Virus record (IMG/VR): IMGVR_UViG_3300042515_001220
Location: 1 to 24,992 of that record
Reading direction: 5' to 3' (one strand)
Source of the DNA: a virus
DNA length: 24,992 nt
Shown here: piece after piece, positions 15,874-22,353 of the stretch
Layout: the number at the start of each line of letters is the position of its first letter
Position numbering within the stretch: position 1 is the first letter of the stretch
The notes under the pieces: generated by a model
What the model saw: only the letters and a program-made list of their open reading frames with translations
The model's database searches: none
Told to the model about the DNA's origin: nothing
Translations under genes and position numbers: made by a program

Positions 15874-17811
15874 CTAGCGGCTCAGCCAACCCTTGCGGGC
15901 CAGGGAGCTGCCAAGCCATCCTGGTCGCCCAGCATCAGCCTCTGCAGGCTGAGCCTGCGGCGTCGGCAGGGGATCAGCCAGGGCCCGCACCTGCGCTTCC
16001 AGTTGATCCCACATCGTCGCCCGGTTGTAGCGGCGGGCAACCAGCTGCAGCGCCGCATAGGCCATCCTGGTGCAGTCGCCGGCCTCATCGCGGGAGCCGT
16101 TGGGGAGTACCCAGCTGTAGGTTGTTTGGCCGTTGTGCCGTTTGGGCATGCGTTTCCACGGGAACAGCTCCGCCAGGAACTGATCAGTCGAGGCCTCACC
16201 AAAATGCAAATAGCCGGGGCCTGGTTGTTCGTTGCGCAGCCGGCCCTGCAGGTGATTGATGCTGGCGTCGTAGCCGATGCCATAGAGCAACACGCCCCTT
16301 TTCACGATGCCTTGGTTCTTGCGGTTGACATCCACGGCCACACCTTTCCCGAGCAGCGGCTTGCCCTTCTGAGGGGCCCCTTTCATCGGCACCCAGTTGG
16401 CAGTGCGGCCCCGGCACCAGTCGCGCACCTCATGAGTGGCATAGCCGCCGTCGTCAATGCCGCCCATCGCCAGCCGCATCTCCGCGCCATCGGCCCTGGC
16501 CCACCGGGTTTTGGCGATCTGGTCGAGCTGCGCCAGGGTCTCGGGCTGCTGCGGGTCGCCATCGATCTCCCAGTGGCCCAGGTGCCAGCCCTCTTCACCA
16601 CGGCCCCAGCCCCATACCGTCACCACCAGCCGCTCGCCTGATGTGCCGCCGCCGCCCTGCACGTCAACGCCAGCGGTGATCAGCAGCACGCCATCTGGCA
16701 CCGTGCCAGCCGGGTAGCCGTTGCCGGCGGTTTCGTTCTTGCGGCGCTCGGCCAGGCCGTCGCCGGTCAATTTGCTGGAGATCGAATCCTCCCAGGGCAG
16801 CCCTAGCACGGTGTTGTGGAACGTCTGCATCGCGTCAGGGTCGCCCTTGCGCATTGCCTCCAGGGCCTCGGCGTGCTCGCGCACCAGCACGGGCCAGCTC
16901 GCCGCTGGGGAATAGCTGTAGGCGGCCCAGATGTGGAAGCTCACCAGGCCCGGCTGCTGGCTAACAGCCGTGGGGCGCCACTCGCCGCGCTCCACCATCC
17001 ACCGTTTTTTGCTGTGTGGGATCGGCTCGGCGCAGTTCTCGCATCCGTAGTGGCCGGCGTGCTCGCCCTCGCAAATCATCTGCTGCCAGCGCAACACCTG
17101 CATCGCCTGGCAGAACGGACACGGCACGAAATAACGCCGCTGGTCGCCACGCAGAAACCACTCTTCAGTTTTGCCACCCTTGAAAATTGGAGTGCCGCCT
17201 AGGCCGATCTTGCGATCCCAGTAATAATCGGCCCTATTGCGGCCCAATTTGATTGGATCGCCTTCATCAAGCTTGGGATAGGCGTCTACCTCATCAAACA
17301 GCACAACCTTGCGGCTTTTGCGTCGGAAACTGCGACCGCTGGCAGCGTTCACAATGTCAATCAAGCCGCCGTTGCTCAGCTGCTTTAACAGAATCGTGTT
17401 GCTGACTGTATTGCGAGCTTTGCTTTCGGAGATTAGGCCACGCAGGCAGGGCGTATCTTGAAACAAGTCCTTAATTTCTTCTTTGCTATAGCCCTCTGCG
17501 TCTTCTTTGACCGGCTGCACAATCATCACGGGGCATGGATCCTGATGGGAGAACAGCTGAATCACCACGCCCAACATCTTTGTCCAGCCAATTCGAGCGC
17601 TCTTCATAATCGCCACCGTCTCCACAGCTGGGTCGGTGAAGGCGTCGAGAATCTCGCGCTGATAGGGGAGCGTGTGCCACCTCCCCTTCTCAGCAGCGTT
17701 GCCGGTCATCACCGCAAACTCGTCGGCGTACTCGCTCAGCCGCAACCGTGGCGGCGGCTTGAGGCCGGCCAGGATCTGCCTGGTGAGTTCGGCCGGATCG
17801 GCGGTGATCAT
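15874..17811 (-). CDS. Terminase large subunit, lambda gpA family
   Basis: The 645-aa size equals lambda gpA (641 aa). The ATPase part has TLPYQREILDAF, the Walker A-like MKSARIGWTK (residues 69-78), and Walker B VVLFDEVDAY (169-178). A zinc-finger-like pair of cysteines (CPFC at 231-234 and CENC at 257-260) follows, as in the GpA family. The nuclease part starts with VLLITAGVDVQGGG (Asp 383) and continues with GIDDGGYATHEVRDW and RDEAGDCTRMAYAALQL. The enzyme cuts concatemeric DNA and pumps it into the prohead through the portal with ATP. The start (17809-17811) overlaps the stop of the methyltransferase gene by four bases (ATGA), so translation is probably coupled. In lambda, gpA directly follows Nu1. 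Here a methyltransferase lies between them. Confidence 0.96.
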   Translation of the reverse strand: MITADPAELTRQILAGLKPPPRLRLSEYADEFAVMTGNAAEKGRWHTLPYQREILDAFTDPAVETVAIMKSARIGWTKMLGVVIQLFSHQDPCPVMIVQPVKEDAEGYSKEEIKDLFQDTPCLRGLISESKARNTVSNTILLKQLSNGGLIDIVNAASGRSFRRKSRKVVLFDEVDAYPKLDEGDPIKLGRNRADYYWDRKIGLGGTPIFKGGKTEEWFLRGDQRRYFVPCPFCQAMQVLRWQQMICEGEHAGHYGCENCAEPIPHSKKRWMVERGEWRPTAVSQQPGLVSFHIWAAYSYSPAASWPVLVREHAEALEAMRKGDPDAMQTFHNTVLGLPWEDSISSKLTGDGLAERRKNETAGNGYPAGTVPDGVLLITAGVDVQGGGGTSGERLVVTVWGWGRGEEGWHLGHWEIDGDPQQPETLAQLDQIAKTRWARADGAEMRLAMGGIDDGGYATHEVRDWCRGRTANWVPMKGAPQKGKPLLGKGVAVDVNRKNQGIVKRGVLLYGIGYDASINHLQGRLRNEQPGPGYLHFGEASTDQFLAELFPWKRMPKRHNGQTTYSWVLPNGSRDEAGDCTRMAYAALQLVARRYNRATMWDQLEAQVRALADPLPTPQAQPAEADAGRPGWLGSSLARKGWLSR

Positions 17812-18812
17812 GCTGCGCAGCCTGAGCTGAACAGGTCAGGCTGAACTGTCGTCAGGGATTGCGTCCCGACGCGGTGCCAATGGGGGCAGCGCTCAATGCC
17901 GATGAACTCCCGGCCCAAGGCAAGACAGGCTTGGCCCGTTGCCCCGCTACCAGCAAACGAGTCAAGCACCACGGCGCCGGGCTTGGTGCTACTGCTGATG
18001 ATGTGCCGCAGCAGGGCCTGGGGCTTCTCGCATGGGTGCTTCCCTGGCCGTGCCTGAACCGTGCGGAAGGTCCAAACGTCGGTGAACGGATCACAGCGGG
18101 TGACGTTGAACGGGCGGCGGAGATCCTCGTAGTCGCGGCGGAGATCCTCGTAGTCGCGGCGGAGATACTCGTGCCCTGGGCCGTTGTTGAACAAATGCCG
18201 CAGCTTGGCGTAGGCGTCTTCGGTGGGCAGCGCCCATTGGCTGGCCCCGAAATAATGGCGAGCCATGTCCGACGTGCCCAAGCACTCGTCAACCTGCCGG
18301 TTTGTAATGCCTGCCCTGTCGCGCTCCTGAAGCAAGTACTGGCGCAACGGCTCAAACACGCCAGCGCGAAGCTCTGCGCATTGATCGGCCCAACCTGACC
18401 CGTGGAGCGCTGAGCCATCCGCCCCGAACTGCTCAGCAAAGATTACCGCTTCCCACGGCGACAGGTAAGACCGCAGTGCCTCCTTCTCTGCCTTTTTATG
18501 CCATCCCTGGGCCTTGGTCCACCGGATGTTGTTCAACACCTGAAACCGCTGCCCCAGCATCACCTCAACCCGTGCCGCCATCTGCGGGGAAGCAAAGCAA
18601 TAGAGCGACCCGTTGGGCTTGAGAACCCGTTGCCATTGCTCGGCGACCTGATCTAGCCAAGCCAAGAACGCCTCTGGGTCGTCCCATTGGCGATCCCAGC
18701 CCTCGTTCTTGACCCGGTAGTACGGCGGATCCGTCACCACCGCGTCCACGCTGGCATCGGGCATGGTGCGCAGCACCTCCAGGCAGTCGCCGAGGTGCAG
18801 TGCCAGCGTCAT
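17808..18812 (-). CDS. DNA N4-cytosine/N6-adenine methyltransferase, beta-class layout
   Basis: This 334-aa protein has the catalytic DPPYY (residues 28-32, motif IV) near the N-terminus, after LHLGDCLEVLRTMPDASVDA. The SAM-binding FAGSGATG (286-293, motif I) is near the C-terminus, preceded by KHPCEKPQALLRHII. DPPY before FxGxG is the beta class of N4-C/N6-A methyltransferases. The middle region (res ~120-240) would hold the target-recognition domain; it contains AGITNRQVDECLGTSDMARHY and the tandem LRRDYED repeat. It probably modifies phage or host DNA, for defence against restriction, regulation, or marking DNA for packaging. Both ends overlap terminase genes by four bases (ATGA), which makes it a fixed part of the packaging operon. 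Target base and sequence cannot be read from the protein. Confidence 0.93.
   Translation of the reverse strand: MTLALHLGDCLEVLRTMPDASVDAVVTDPPYYRVKNEGWDRQWDDPEAFLAWLDQVAEQWQRVLKPNGSLYCFASPQMAARVEVMLGQRFQVLNNIRWTKAQGWHKKAEKEALRSYLSPWEAVIFAEQFGADGSALHGSGWADQCAELRAGVFEPLRQYLLQERDRAGITNRQVDECLGTSDMARHYFGASQWALPTEDAYAKLRHLFNNGPGHEYLRRDYEDLRRDYEDLRRPFNVTRCDPFTDVWTFRTVQARPGKHPCEKPQALLRHIISSSTKPGAVVLDSFAGSGATGQACLALGREFIGIERCPHWHRVGTQSLTTVQPDLFSSGCAA
18115..18172 (-). repeat. 21-bp tandem repeat inside the methyltransferase gene (2.8 copies)
   Basis: Two identical 21-base units (18115-18135 and 18136-18156, each starting CGGCGGAGATCCTCGTAGTC on the plus strand) are followed by a third partial unit (18157-18172) with one mismatch. 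In protein this gives LRRDYEDLRRDYEDLRR. Because the unit is 21 bases, changes in copy number keep the reading frame and would add or remove seven residues in or near the target-recognition region. Confidence 0.95.
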
Positions 18813-19393
18813 GCCGCCACCTCCCCAGCTGCCAACTCTTCGAGCGCATCTCGTATCAGCGTGGTCAGCAGCTCGACCTCTTCCAGCTCCAGATGCGGGA
18901 TCCTCTGTTTCGCCGCGCTGGGCACGCCTAGCAGGCGGTTGCGGGTGATGTTCACTGCGCTGCCCCAGGCCTGCTCTGCATCCTCACGGCGCAGCAGCTG
19001 GCCTTCCTGCGTCTTGCGTTGCAGCTCTAAGAGGTTGGCCTTCTCGTATTCGCTGCGGGCGCGGCTGACCGTGTAATCGGGCAAATCTTCGGGCGCGTCG
19101 CTGGGCAGTTGCGCGGGGTGGCGCCGGAGTGGCGCCGGGGTGGCCTTATCCGATGGCTCGCTGCGCTTGGCAGCCGGCTGCGACGCCTCGACTTGATCAG
19201 GCGCCACCCGCGCAAGGTACTCGCTGACCAACAGGTCGCTGTCTACCAGCAGCGGCTTTTCTCGGACAATGCATCGACTGCCCCGCAGTGCGCCTTTTTC
19301 GCAAAGCTTTTCAAGGTTTTGCCTGGTGCATTTACGCCGGGTTTGGCCCACGATCAGATCGGCGCCCGCTTTGCTGTTGATCGGAGTTGCCAT
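18809..19393 (-). CDS. Terminase small subunit, gpNu1-like
   Basis: I choose the ATG at 19391-19393, giving 194 aa (lambda gpNu1 is 181). Upstream codons in this frame encode a low-complexity Ala/Cys-rich stretch over an inverted repeat, so are unlikely to be translated. Residues ~1-55 (NSKAGADLIVGQTRRKCTRQ, then NLEKLCEKGAL) look like a winged-helix DNA-binding domain. A linker rich in Pro/Ser/Ala follows. Residues ~125-190 (RARSEYEKANLLELQRKTQE, then QLLRREDAEQAWGSAVNITR, then RLLGVPSAAKQRI) match the gpNu1-like helical part that contacts the large subunit. The protein should bind the packaging start site and hold the large terminase. The stop overlaps the methyltransferase start by four bases (ATGA). 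Confidence 0.85.
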   Translation of the reverse strand: MATPINSKAGADLIVGQTRRKCTRQNLEKLCEKGALRGSRCIVREKPLLVDSDLLVSEYLARVAPDQVEASQPAAKRSEPSDKATPAPLRRHPAQLPSDAPEDLPDYTVSRARSEYEKANLLELQRKTQEGQLLRREDAEQAWGSAVNITRNRLLGVPSAAKQRIPHLELEEVELLTTLIRDALEELAAGEVAA

Positions 19394-19445
19394 TGCAACC
19401 ACTCTAGCCAGGCAGCCGCAACCGGTTGCAAGGGTTGCGGCTGCC
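19386..19445. promoter_or_regulatory. Inverted repeat cluster of GCAACC/GGTTGC units at the small terminase start
   Basis: A perfect 13-bp inverted repeat, GGCAGCCGCAACC (19411-19423) and GGTTGCGGCTGCC (19433-19445), has a 9-base spacer that begins with another GGTTGC. GCAACCGGTTGC (19418-19429) is also a perfect palindrome. Two more partial units, GTTGC (19386-19390) and GCAACC (19395-19400), lie on either side of the small terminase ATG. Five units thus fall in 60 bases between the HNH stop and the terminase gene. It could be a terminase recognition (cos/pac-like) site, an operator, or an RNA hairpin controlling terminase translation. A factor-independent terminator is less likely because no T-run follows on the minus strand. 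Confidence 0.7.
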
Positions 19446-19458
19446 GATGCTGAGGCAA

Positions 19459-20433
19459 TCAGGCCAGAGCCAGCGCAAGCTGCTGTGGCGGCGGCGGGCA
19501 AGTCGCGCAATGAATGCGCCGCATCCGCAGCTCATCAAAGAACGGCTGAGCTTGATACCACTCGCTCATCTCCCTAGCGCGTTTGCTGCTATTGCAAGAT
19601 GCGCAAGCTGGCACGATATTGTAAATTGCGTGAGCGCCCCGGGCGGCTATAGGCTTTACGTGCTCGATCTCCATGTCACCGCCGGAACCACAATAAGCGC
19701 AACAATCGCCAAACTCGGCAAACCGCTTTCTAATTGCCGCTACAGAGACTTTATCCACAGTTTGCAGCTTGCGCATTTGCGCTTTTCTGCGTTTTGACTT
19801 TTCTCGATTGTACAGCCTGGCAGCCGGGCAAATTTGATACTTGAGCCACTTCTTATCTGCATAGTGTTTTCGGCAATACGCCGTTCTCTCTTTTGGATTT
19901 TCGCGCCAATAGTTTTGCTGCTGTATATACACTAGATTGGCCACGCTCGGGGTGGACCCGGCTTTTTTGATGGCTGCCATTAACGTTATGACGCTTTGTG
20001 GCTTGGCTCCTCCATCGGTGCGGATAGGTGCAGTGCCCCTGGTGGTCAGCCCTTGCTTGCGCAGCTCCTCCTTTCGTCTAATTTTATACTTGGCCCTATT
20101 CTTTTTCCTTTGCTGCGAAACTCGATCACACTCTAAGCACCTGCGCTGATAGCGTAAAGATAGGTCTAACCCCTGCCACTTATGCCCTCTAGCGCAAAGA
20201 GTGCTTAGAGTAAAGTGTTCTTCAAAGCCCATGGCGGCATTGTCGATAAACGGAATTAGCCAATGCCGCCGTCGCCCTGGCTTCCTTTCGCAACCCACGC
20301 ATTCACCGTGCAGGGCTGGTTGAGAAAGGTTGATCCTGCGCAAGCTTTGCCCACTCCCTGGCCATTCGTGGCCATGCTTGCAAAGTTGGCCCAGCCAAAA
20401 GCAATTTTCGTCGAATGCGTAAATTAGTTCCAT
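19459..20433 (-). CDS. HNH endonuclease with two N-terminal Cys/His modules
   Basis: The 324-aa protein ends with a clear HNH nuclease: CCAYCG (CxxC 245/248), MEIEHVKPIAARGAHAIYNI (His 258, Asn 272), then CASCNSSK (Cys 277/280). Two similar N-terminal modules precede it: LCKHGHEWPGSGQSLRR followed by HGECVGCERKPG (residues ~17-53), and LCARGHKWQGLDLSLRY followed by RCLECDRV (~79-106). Each has C-x-GH-W and C--C, so each likely binds zinc and DNA. A basic segment (RKKNRAKYKIRRKEELRK) follows. HNH proteins next to terminase genes can be required for packaging-related cleavage (known for HK97-type phages), but a free-standing homing nuclease is also possible. The gene is visibly more AT-rich than its neighbours, suggesting separate acquisition. 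A TATAAT box lies 57 bases upstream. Confidence 0.92.
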   Translation of the reverse strand: MELIYAFDENCFWLGQLCKHGHEWPGSGQSLRRINLSQPALHGECVGCERKPGRRRHWLIPFIDNAAMGFEEHFTLSTLCARGHKWQGLDLSLRYQRRCLECDRVSQQRKKNRAKYKIRRKEELRKQGLTTRGTAPIRTDGGAKPQSVITLMAAIKKAGSTPSVANLVYIQQQNYWRENPKERTAYCRKHYADKKWLKYQICPAARLYNREKSKRRKAQMRKLQTVDKVSVAAIRKRFAEFGDCCAYCGSGGDMEIEHVKPIAARGAHAIYNIVPACASCNSSKRAREMSEWYQAQPFFDELRMRRIHCATCPPPPQQLALALA

Positions 20434-20489
20434 CGGCCTGTGTCCGCAGGTTGATCAGGGTCGGGAGTCTCACCTCGCCGGCCCAACCA

Positions 20490-20495
20490 ATTATA
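20490..20495 (-). promoter_or_regulatory. Candidate -10 box (TATAAT) upstream of the HNH-terminase operon
   Basis: On the minus strand a perfect TATAAT lies at 20490-20495, with G just before it, 57 bases before the HNH ATG (20431-20433). The region upstream at 17-base spacing (20513-20518) reads TAAGGT, a poor -35. A better match, TTGCGT (20508-20513), is only 12 bases away, too close. Phages of some hosts use -10-only promoters or an activator. If used, transcription would start near 20483 with a ~50-base leader. Judged by eye only. Confidence 0.4.
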
Positions 20496-20664
20496 CGGAA
20501 CCCTGAGACGCAACCTTATCGAGAGCCGTTCTCAAGAGAAAGCGCAGGCTGCGAGTGCACCCACGGCTTAGGGCCCTGGAAGGACCCGGAACGATTCTCA
20601 TTCTCATCCTGCCCGCTCGACGCATGTCCTGCCTGCCCTGCGTGCGAATGATTCTCGATCTCAT
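20491..20664 (-). CDS. Possible small arginine-rich protein (doubtful)
   Basis: A 57-aa frame starts at ATG (20662-20664) in an ATGA overlap with the end of the gpZ-like gene, the same coupling seen at other gene junctions here, and stops at TAA inside the TATAAT box. The product has 14 arginines (MRSRIIRTQGRQDMRR, then AGRMRMRIVPGPSRAL) and no recognisable fold. It spans the imperfect direct repeat at 20590-20670, which explains its repeated RMRMRI/MRSRII segments. It may be a coincidence of frame. Without homologues I would not treat it as established. Confidence 0.25.
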   Translation of the reverse strand: MRSRIIRTQGRQDMRRAGRMRMRIVPGPSRALSRGCTRSLRFLLRTALDKVASQGSV

Positions 20665-20670
20665 CTTGCC
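20590..20670. repeat. Imperfect 24-bp direct repeat, 57 bases apart
   Basis: Segments 20590-20613 and 20647-20670 on the plus strand agree at 20 of 24 positions (shared core GATTCTC, then TCTCATC, then TGCC). The second copy covers the end of the gpZ-like gene and the overlapping start of the small Arg-rich frame; the first lies in the non-coding gap. This could be a binding-site pair ahead of the HNH-terminase operon or a footprint of duplication. Confidence 0.6.
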
Positions 20671-21308
20671 GTCGCCAGTGCCTCGGCCATGCGTCGGTTC
20701 ATCAGGCCAGCCCAACTGGCGTTCACCGATTCGCGGGCGATGCGCTCGATGGGCCAGCGGCGGGGGATGTTGGGCAGGTTGTTGAAACGCAGGATTGAAC
20801 GCACCTCTTTCTGTTTCCGGCCCCTGCGTTCGTAGATGCCGGGGCCAAGCTTCCCTCGTCGATCCTTGATGGTGAAGTAGGCGGCGCCGCCTTTGAGCGC
20901 CTTGATGGCCTGAGCCTTGCTGATGTTGCCGGTAGCGTTGCTGATCGTGGCGTCGCGGCCAGGACGCCATGCGGGGGCAATGCCGAGGCGGCGCTCAGAT
21001 GGACGCTGAGGGCGAATTCCGCCCTGAATAGACGGCAGCAAATAGCTGCGCTGGATAGGCCTAAGGTCTAGCTCTACGGTGAGATCGGTCTTGCTACTGT
21101 ATCGCGAGACGTAATAACCTCGCTGCGTAAATCTTGTAGGGCGATCGAAATATTTACCCGTTGAATTATTAAGATCAACGGCGGCTTGCTTGGCTACATC
21201 GTTGAGCGCTCGGCTGGCAGCAAATGGAATCTGGCCATGGACGTATGCGACCCAGGCCAGGGCCTGATCTATGCCGCTGCTGTCAACGCCCATGGTCGTG
21301 ACTGCCAT
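20661..21308 (-). CDS. Minor tail protein Z-like (tail completion), displaced from the tail cluster
   Basis: I choose ATG 21306-21308 (215 aa), with AGGGG about 8 bases upstream, over the TTG one codon earlier. The protein has QIPFAASRALNDVAKQAAVD then LNNSTGKYFDRPTRFTQRGY, next LTVELDLRPIQRSYLLPSIQ, then a basic Gly/Lys/Arg-rich middle (KALKGGAAYFTIKDRRGKLG, PGIYERRGRKQKEVRSILRF), and a C-terminal helix. The IPFA--RALN--AK motif and general layout are those of gpZ-like minor tail proteins (lambda gpZ is 192 aa), which prepare the tail for joining to the head. In lambda Z lies between FII and U. Here it is upstream of the HNH gene, next to the recombination genes. The assignment is moderate because the family is loose; the fold would need confirmation. 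Confidence 0.65.
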   Translation of the reverse strand: MAVTTMGVDSSGIDQALAWVAYVHGQIPFAASRALNDVAKQAAVDLNNSTGKYFDRPTRFTQRGYYVSRYSSKTDLTVELDLRPIQRSYLLPSIQGGIRPQRPSERRLGIAPAWRPGRDATISNATGNISKAQAIKALKGGAAYFTIKDRRGKLGPGIYERRGRKQKEVRSILRFNNLPNIPRRWPIERIARESVNASWAGLMNRRMAEALATAR

Positions 21309-21347
21309 CAAGTGATCCCCTGCTGCTGGGCTCAGTCTGCCGCGCGA

Positions 21348-21770
21348 TCACTGCATGGTCTCGATCTCGATCTGACAGCCCTCTAGCTCGGTGGCGGAGC
21401 CGGGCGTGCAGTATTTCTTTGACGCCGACATGAACGCCACCTGGCTGTCGTCGGCGAACAGCACACCGGTGAGGCCGTCAAGCGTGCTGCGGCAGAGCTT
21501 GTCCAGGTCAGGCCTGGTGATGTGGTTAGTGGGTGCCGAGGGTTTGAGCTGGCCCTTGGCGTTGCGGTGGCCCTTGGGCCTAGCGAAGCGGAACGTCAGG
21601 CGCAGGTAGATCGGGGCGCTGGTAATGGCTAGGCCCGTGGCTAGCGCCTCCTGCCTGACCGCCTCGCGCCAGGGCCTGACCTTGGCGCTGCTCTCTATCA
21701 TGCGGCCACCGCCAACGTGGCGCTTGCTGCCTTGTGGCGCTGGGGTAATGCCGCAGATGTTAAATATCAT
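21348..21770 (-). CDS. rusA: RusA-family Holliday junction resolvase
   Basis: This 140-aa protein fits the length of RusA (120 aa). It contains the signature RPDLDKLCRSTLDGLTGVLF then ADDSQV (residues 86-111). In E. coli RusA the acidic residues of this D-x-D-x3-K region and the following D bind metal and cut symmetrically at four-way DNA junctions. The visible candidates are Asp 88, Asp 90 and Asp 107/108. The N-terminus PAPQGSKRHVGGG and WREAVRQEAL are also typical. Resolvase activity would process recombination or replication intermediates before packaging. The ATG overlaps the previous stop by four bases (ATGA). Confidence 0.92.
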   Translation of the reverse strand: MIFNICGITPAPQGSKRHVGGGRMIESSAKVRPWREAVRQEALATGLAITSAPIYLRLTFRFARPKGHRNAKGQLKPSAPTNHITRPDLDKLCRSTLDGLTGVLFADDSQVAFMSASKKYCTPGSATELEGCQIEIETMQ

Positions 21771-22018
21771 GGGCTATATTCTTGCGCCAGAAATTGCACC
21801 GCGTCATAGAAAGCAAGGGGCCGCCCCACCAGTTGCTGATGCGCCGTCAGCTCGGCGGCGAGGTGAAGCAGCGCCTCCCGTGCCACTTGCTGCGGCCAGT
21901 CCTTGCCGACCGAGCTATTTTCCAGCACCTCCAGGATCGCGGCGGCTAAGCGGCCCTCTAGGGTGGCAAGGTCGACGGGCAGCGTGTTGCCGTCGTTCGC
22001 CCAGGGGTCAGCGATCAT
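21767..22018 (-). CDS. Small uncharacterised helical protein
   Basis: This 83-aa protein starts at ATG 22016-22018 and ends at 21767; both ends overlap neighbours by four bases (ATGA), which supports real translation. I recognise no family. It is mostly helical (VDLATLEGRLAAAILEVLEN, then QQVAREALLHLAAELTAHQQ, then PLAFYDAVQFLAQEYSP), has an acidic-neutral balance and no signal or membrane segment. Position between a 112-aa unknown and RusA suggests an accessory role in recombination or replication, but this is only context. Confidence 0.65.
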   Translation of the reverse strand: MIADPWANDGNTLPVDLATLEGRLAAAILEVLENSSVGKDWPQQVAREALLHLAAELTAHQQLVGRPLAFYDAVQFLAQEYSP

Positions 22019-22353
22019 GTCTTGGGCCCCTTGATTGTCCAGAACGGGGCGCCTGTGCTGGCGGTGGCGCTGCCGTCAGCTTCAGCCACTTTCTTGGCGG
22101 CCTTGAGCTGCTGCTCTAGGGTTTTGACTGGAACGGGGTATGCCCAACTCCGTCGCCCTTCGCTCCACGAAAACGCCCAGTCATTGTGGCGGAAGCCACC
22201 TGGGTCAATTTGGCCGGCTGCTACTCGCCGGTCTAATTCGTGAAGCAAGGCTTGAAGATTGTCTTCGATAGACTTTTGTTCAGCTTTAAGGCTGACAATG
22301 GCATCTAGCAGTCCATTGCTAGATGCAAAGACGGGGTGAGATACGCCGCTCAT
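22015..22353 (-). CDS. Uncharacterised protein with N-terminal coiled coil
   Basis: I place the start at ATG 22351-22353 (112 aa), because it overlaps the stop of the upstream 53-aa membrane gene as ATGA. A longer version beginning 20 codons earlier would read through that gene in another frame. Residues ~10-45 (ASSNGLLDAIVSLKAEQKSI, then EDNLQALLHELDRRVAAGQI) form a coiled coil. A conserved-looking patch GGFRHNDWAFSWSEGRRSWA then YPVPVKTLEQQLKAAKKV follows. The W-rich segment and the basic helix resemble a nucleic-acid or protein binding module. No family recognised; it may be an accessory of the nearby nuclease or resolvase. Confidence 0.65.
   Translation of the reverse strand: MSGVSHPVFASSNGLLDAIVSLKAEQKSIEDNLQALLHELDRRVAAGQIDPGGFRHNDWAFSWSEGRRSWAYPVPVKTLEQQLKAAKKVAEADGSATASTGAPFWTIKGPKT

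Noticed and set aside
16003-16641. Plus-strand open frame (212 codons) within the large terminase
   Set aside because: Antisense shadow of the terminase nuclease region.
19394-19510. Longer N-terminus for the small terminase (39 extra codons)
   Set aside because: The extension is Ala/Cys-rich, overlaps the HNH gene end and encodes the inverted repeat; the family-like sequence starts at the downstream ATG.
20665-20970. Upstream extension of the small Arg-rich frame into the gpZ-like gene
   Set aside because: It is a different frame of the gpZ-like coding region with His/Gln/Arg-rich shadow composition.
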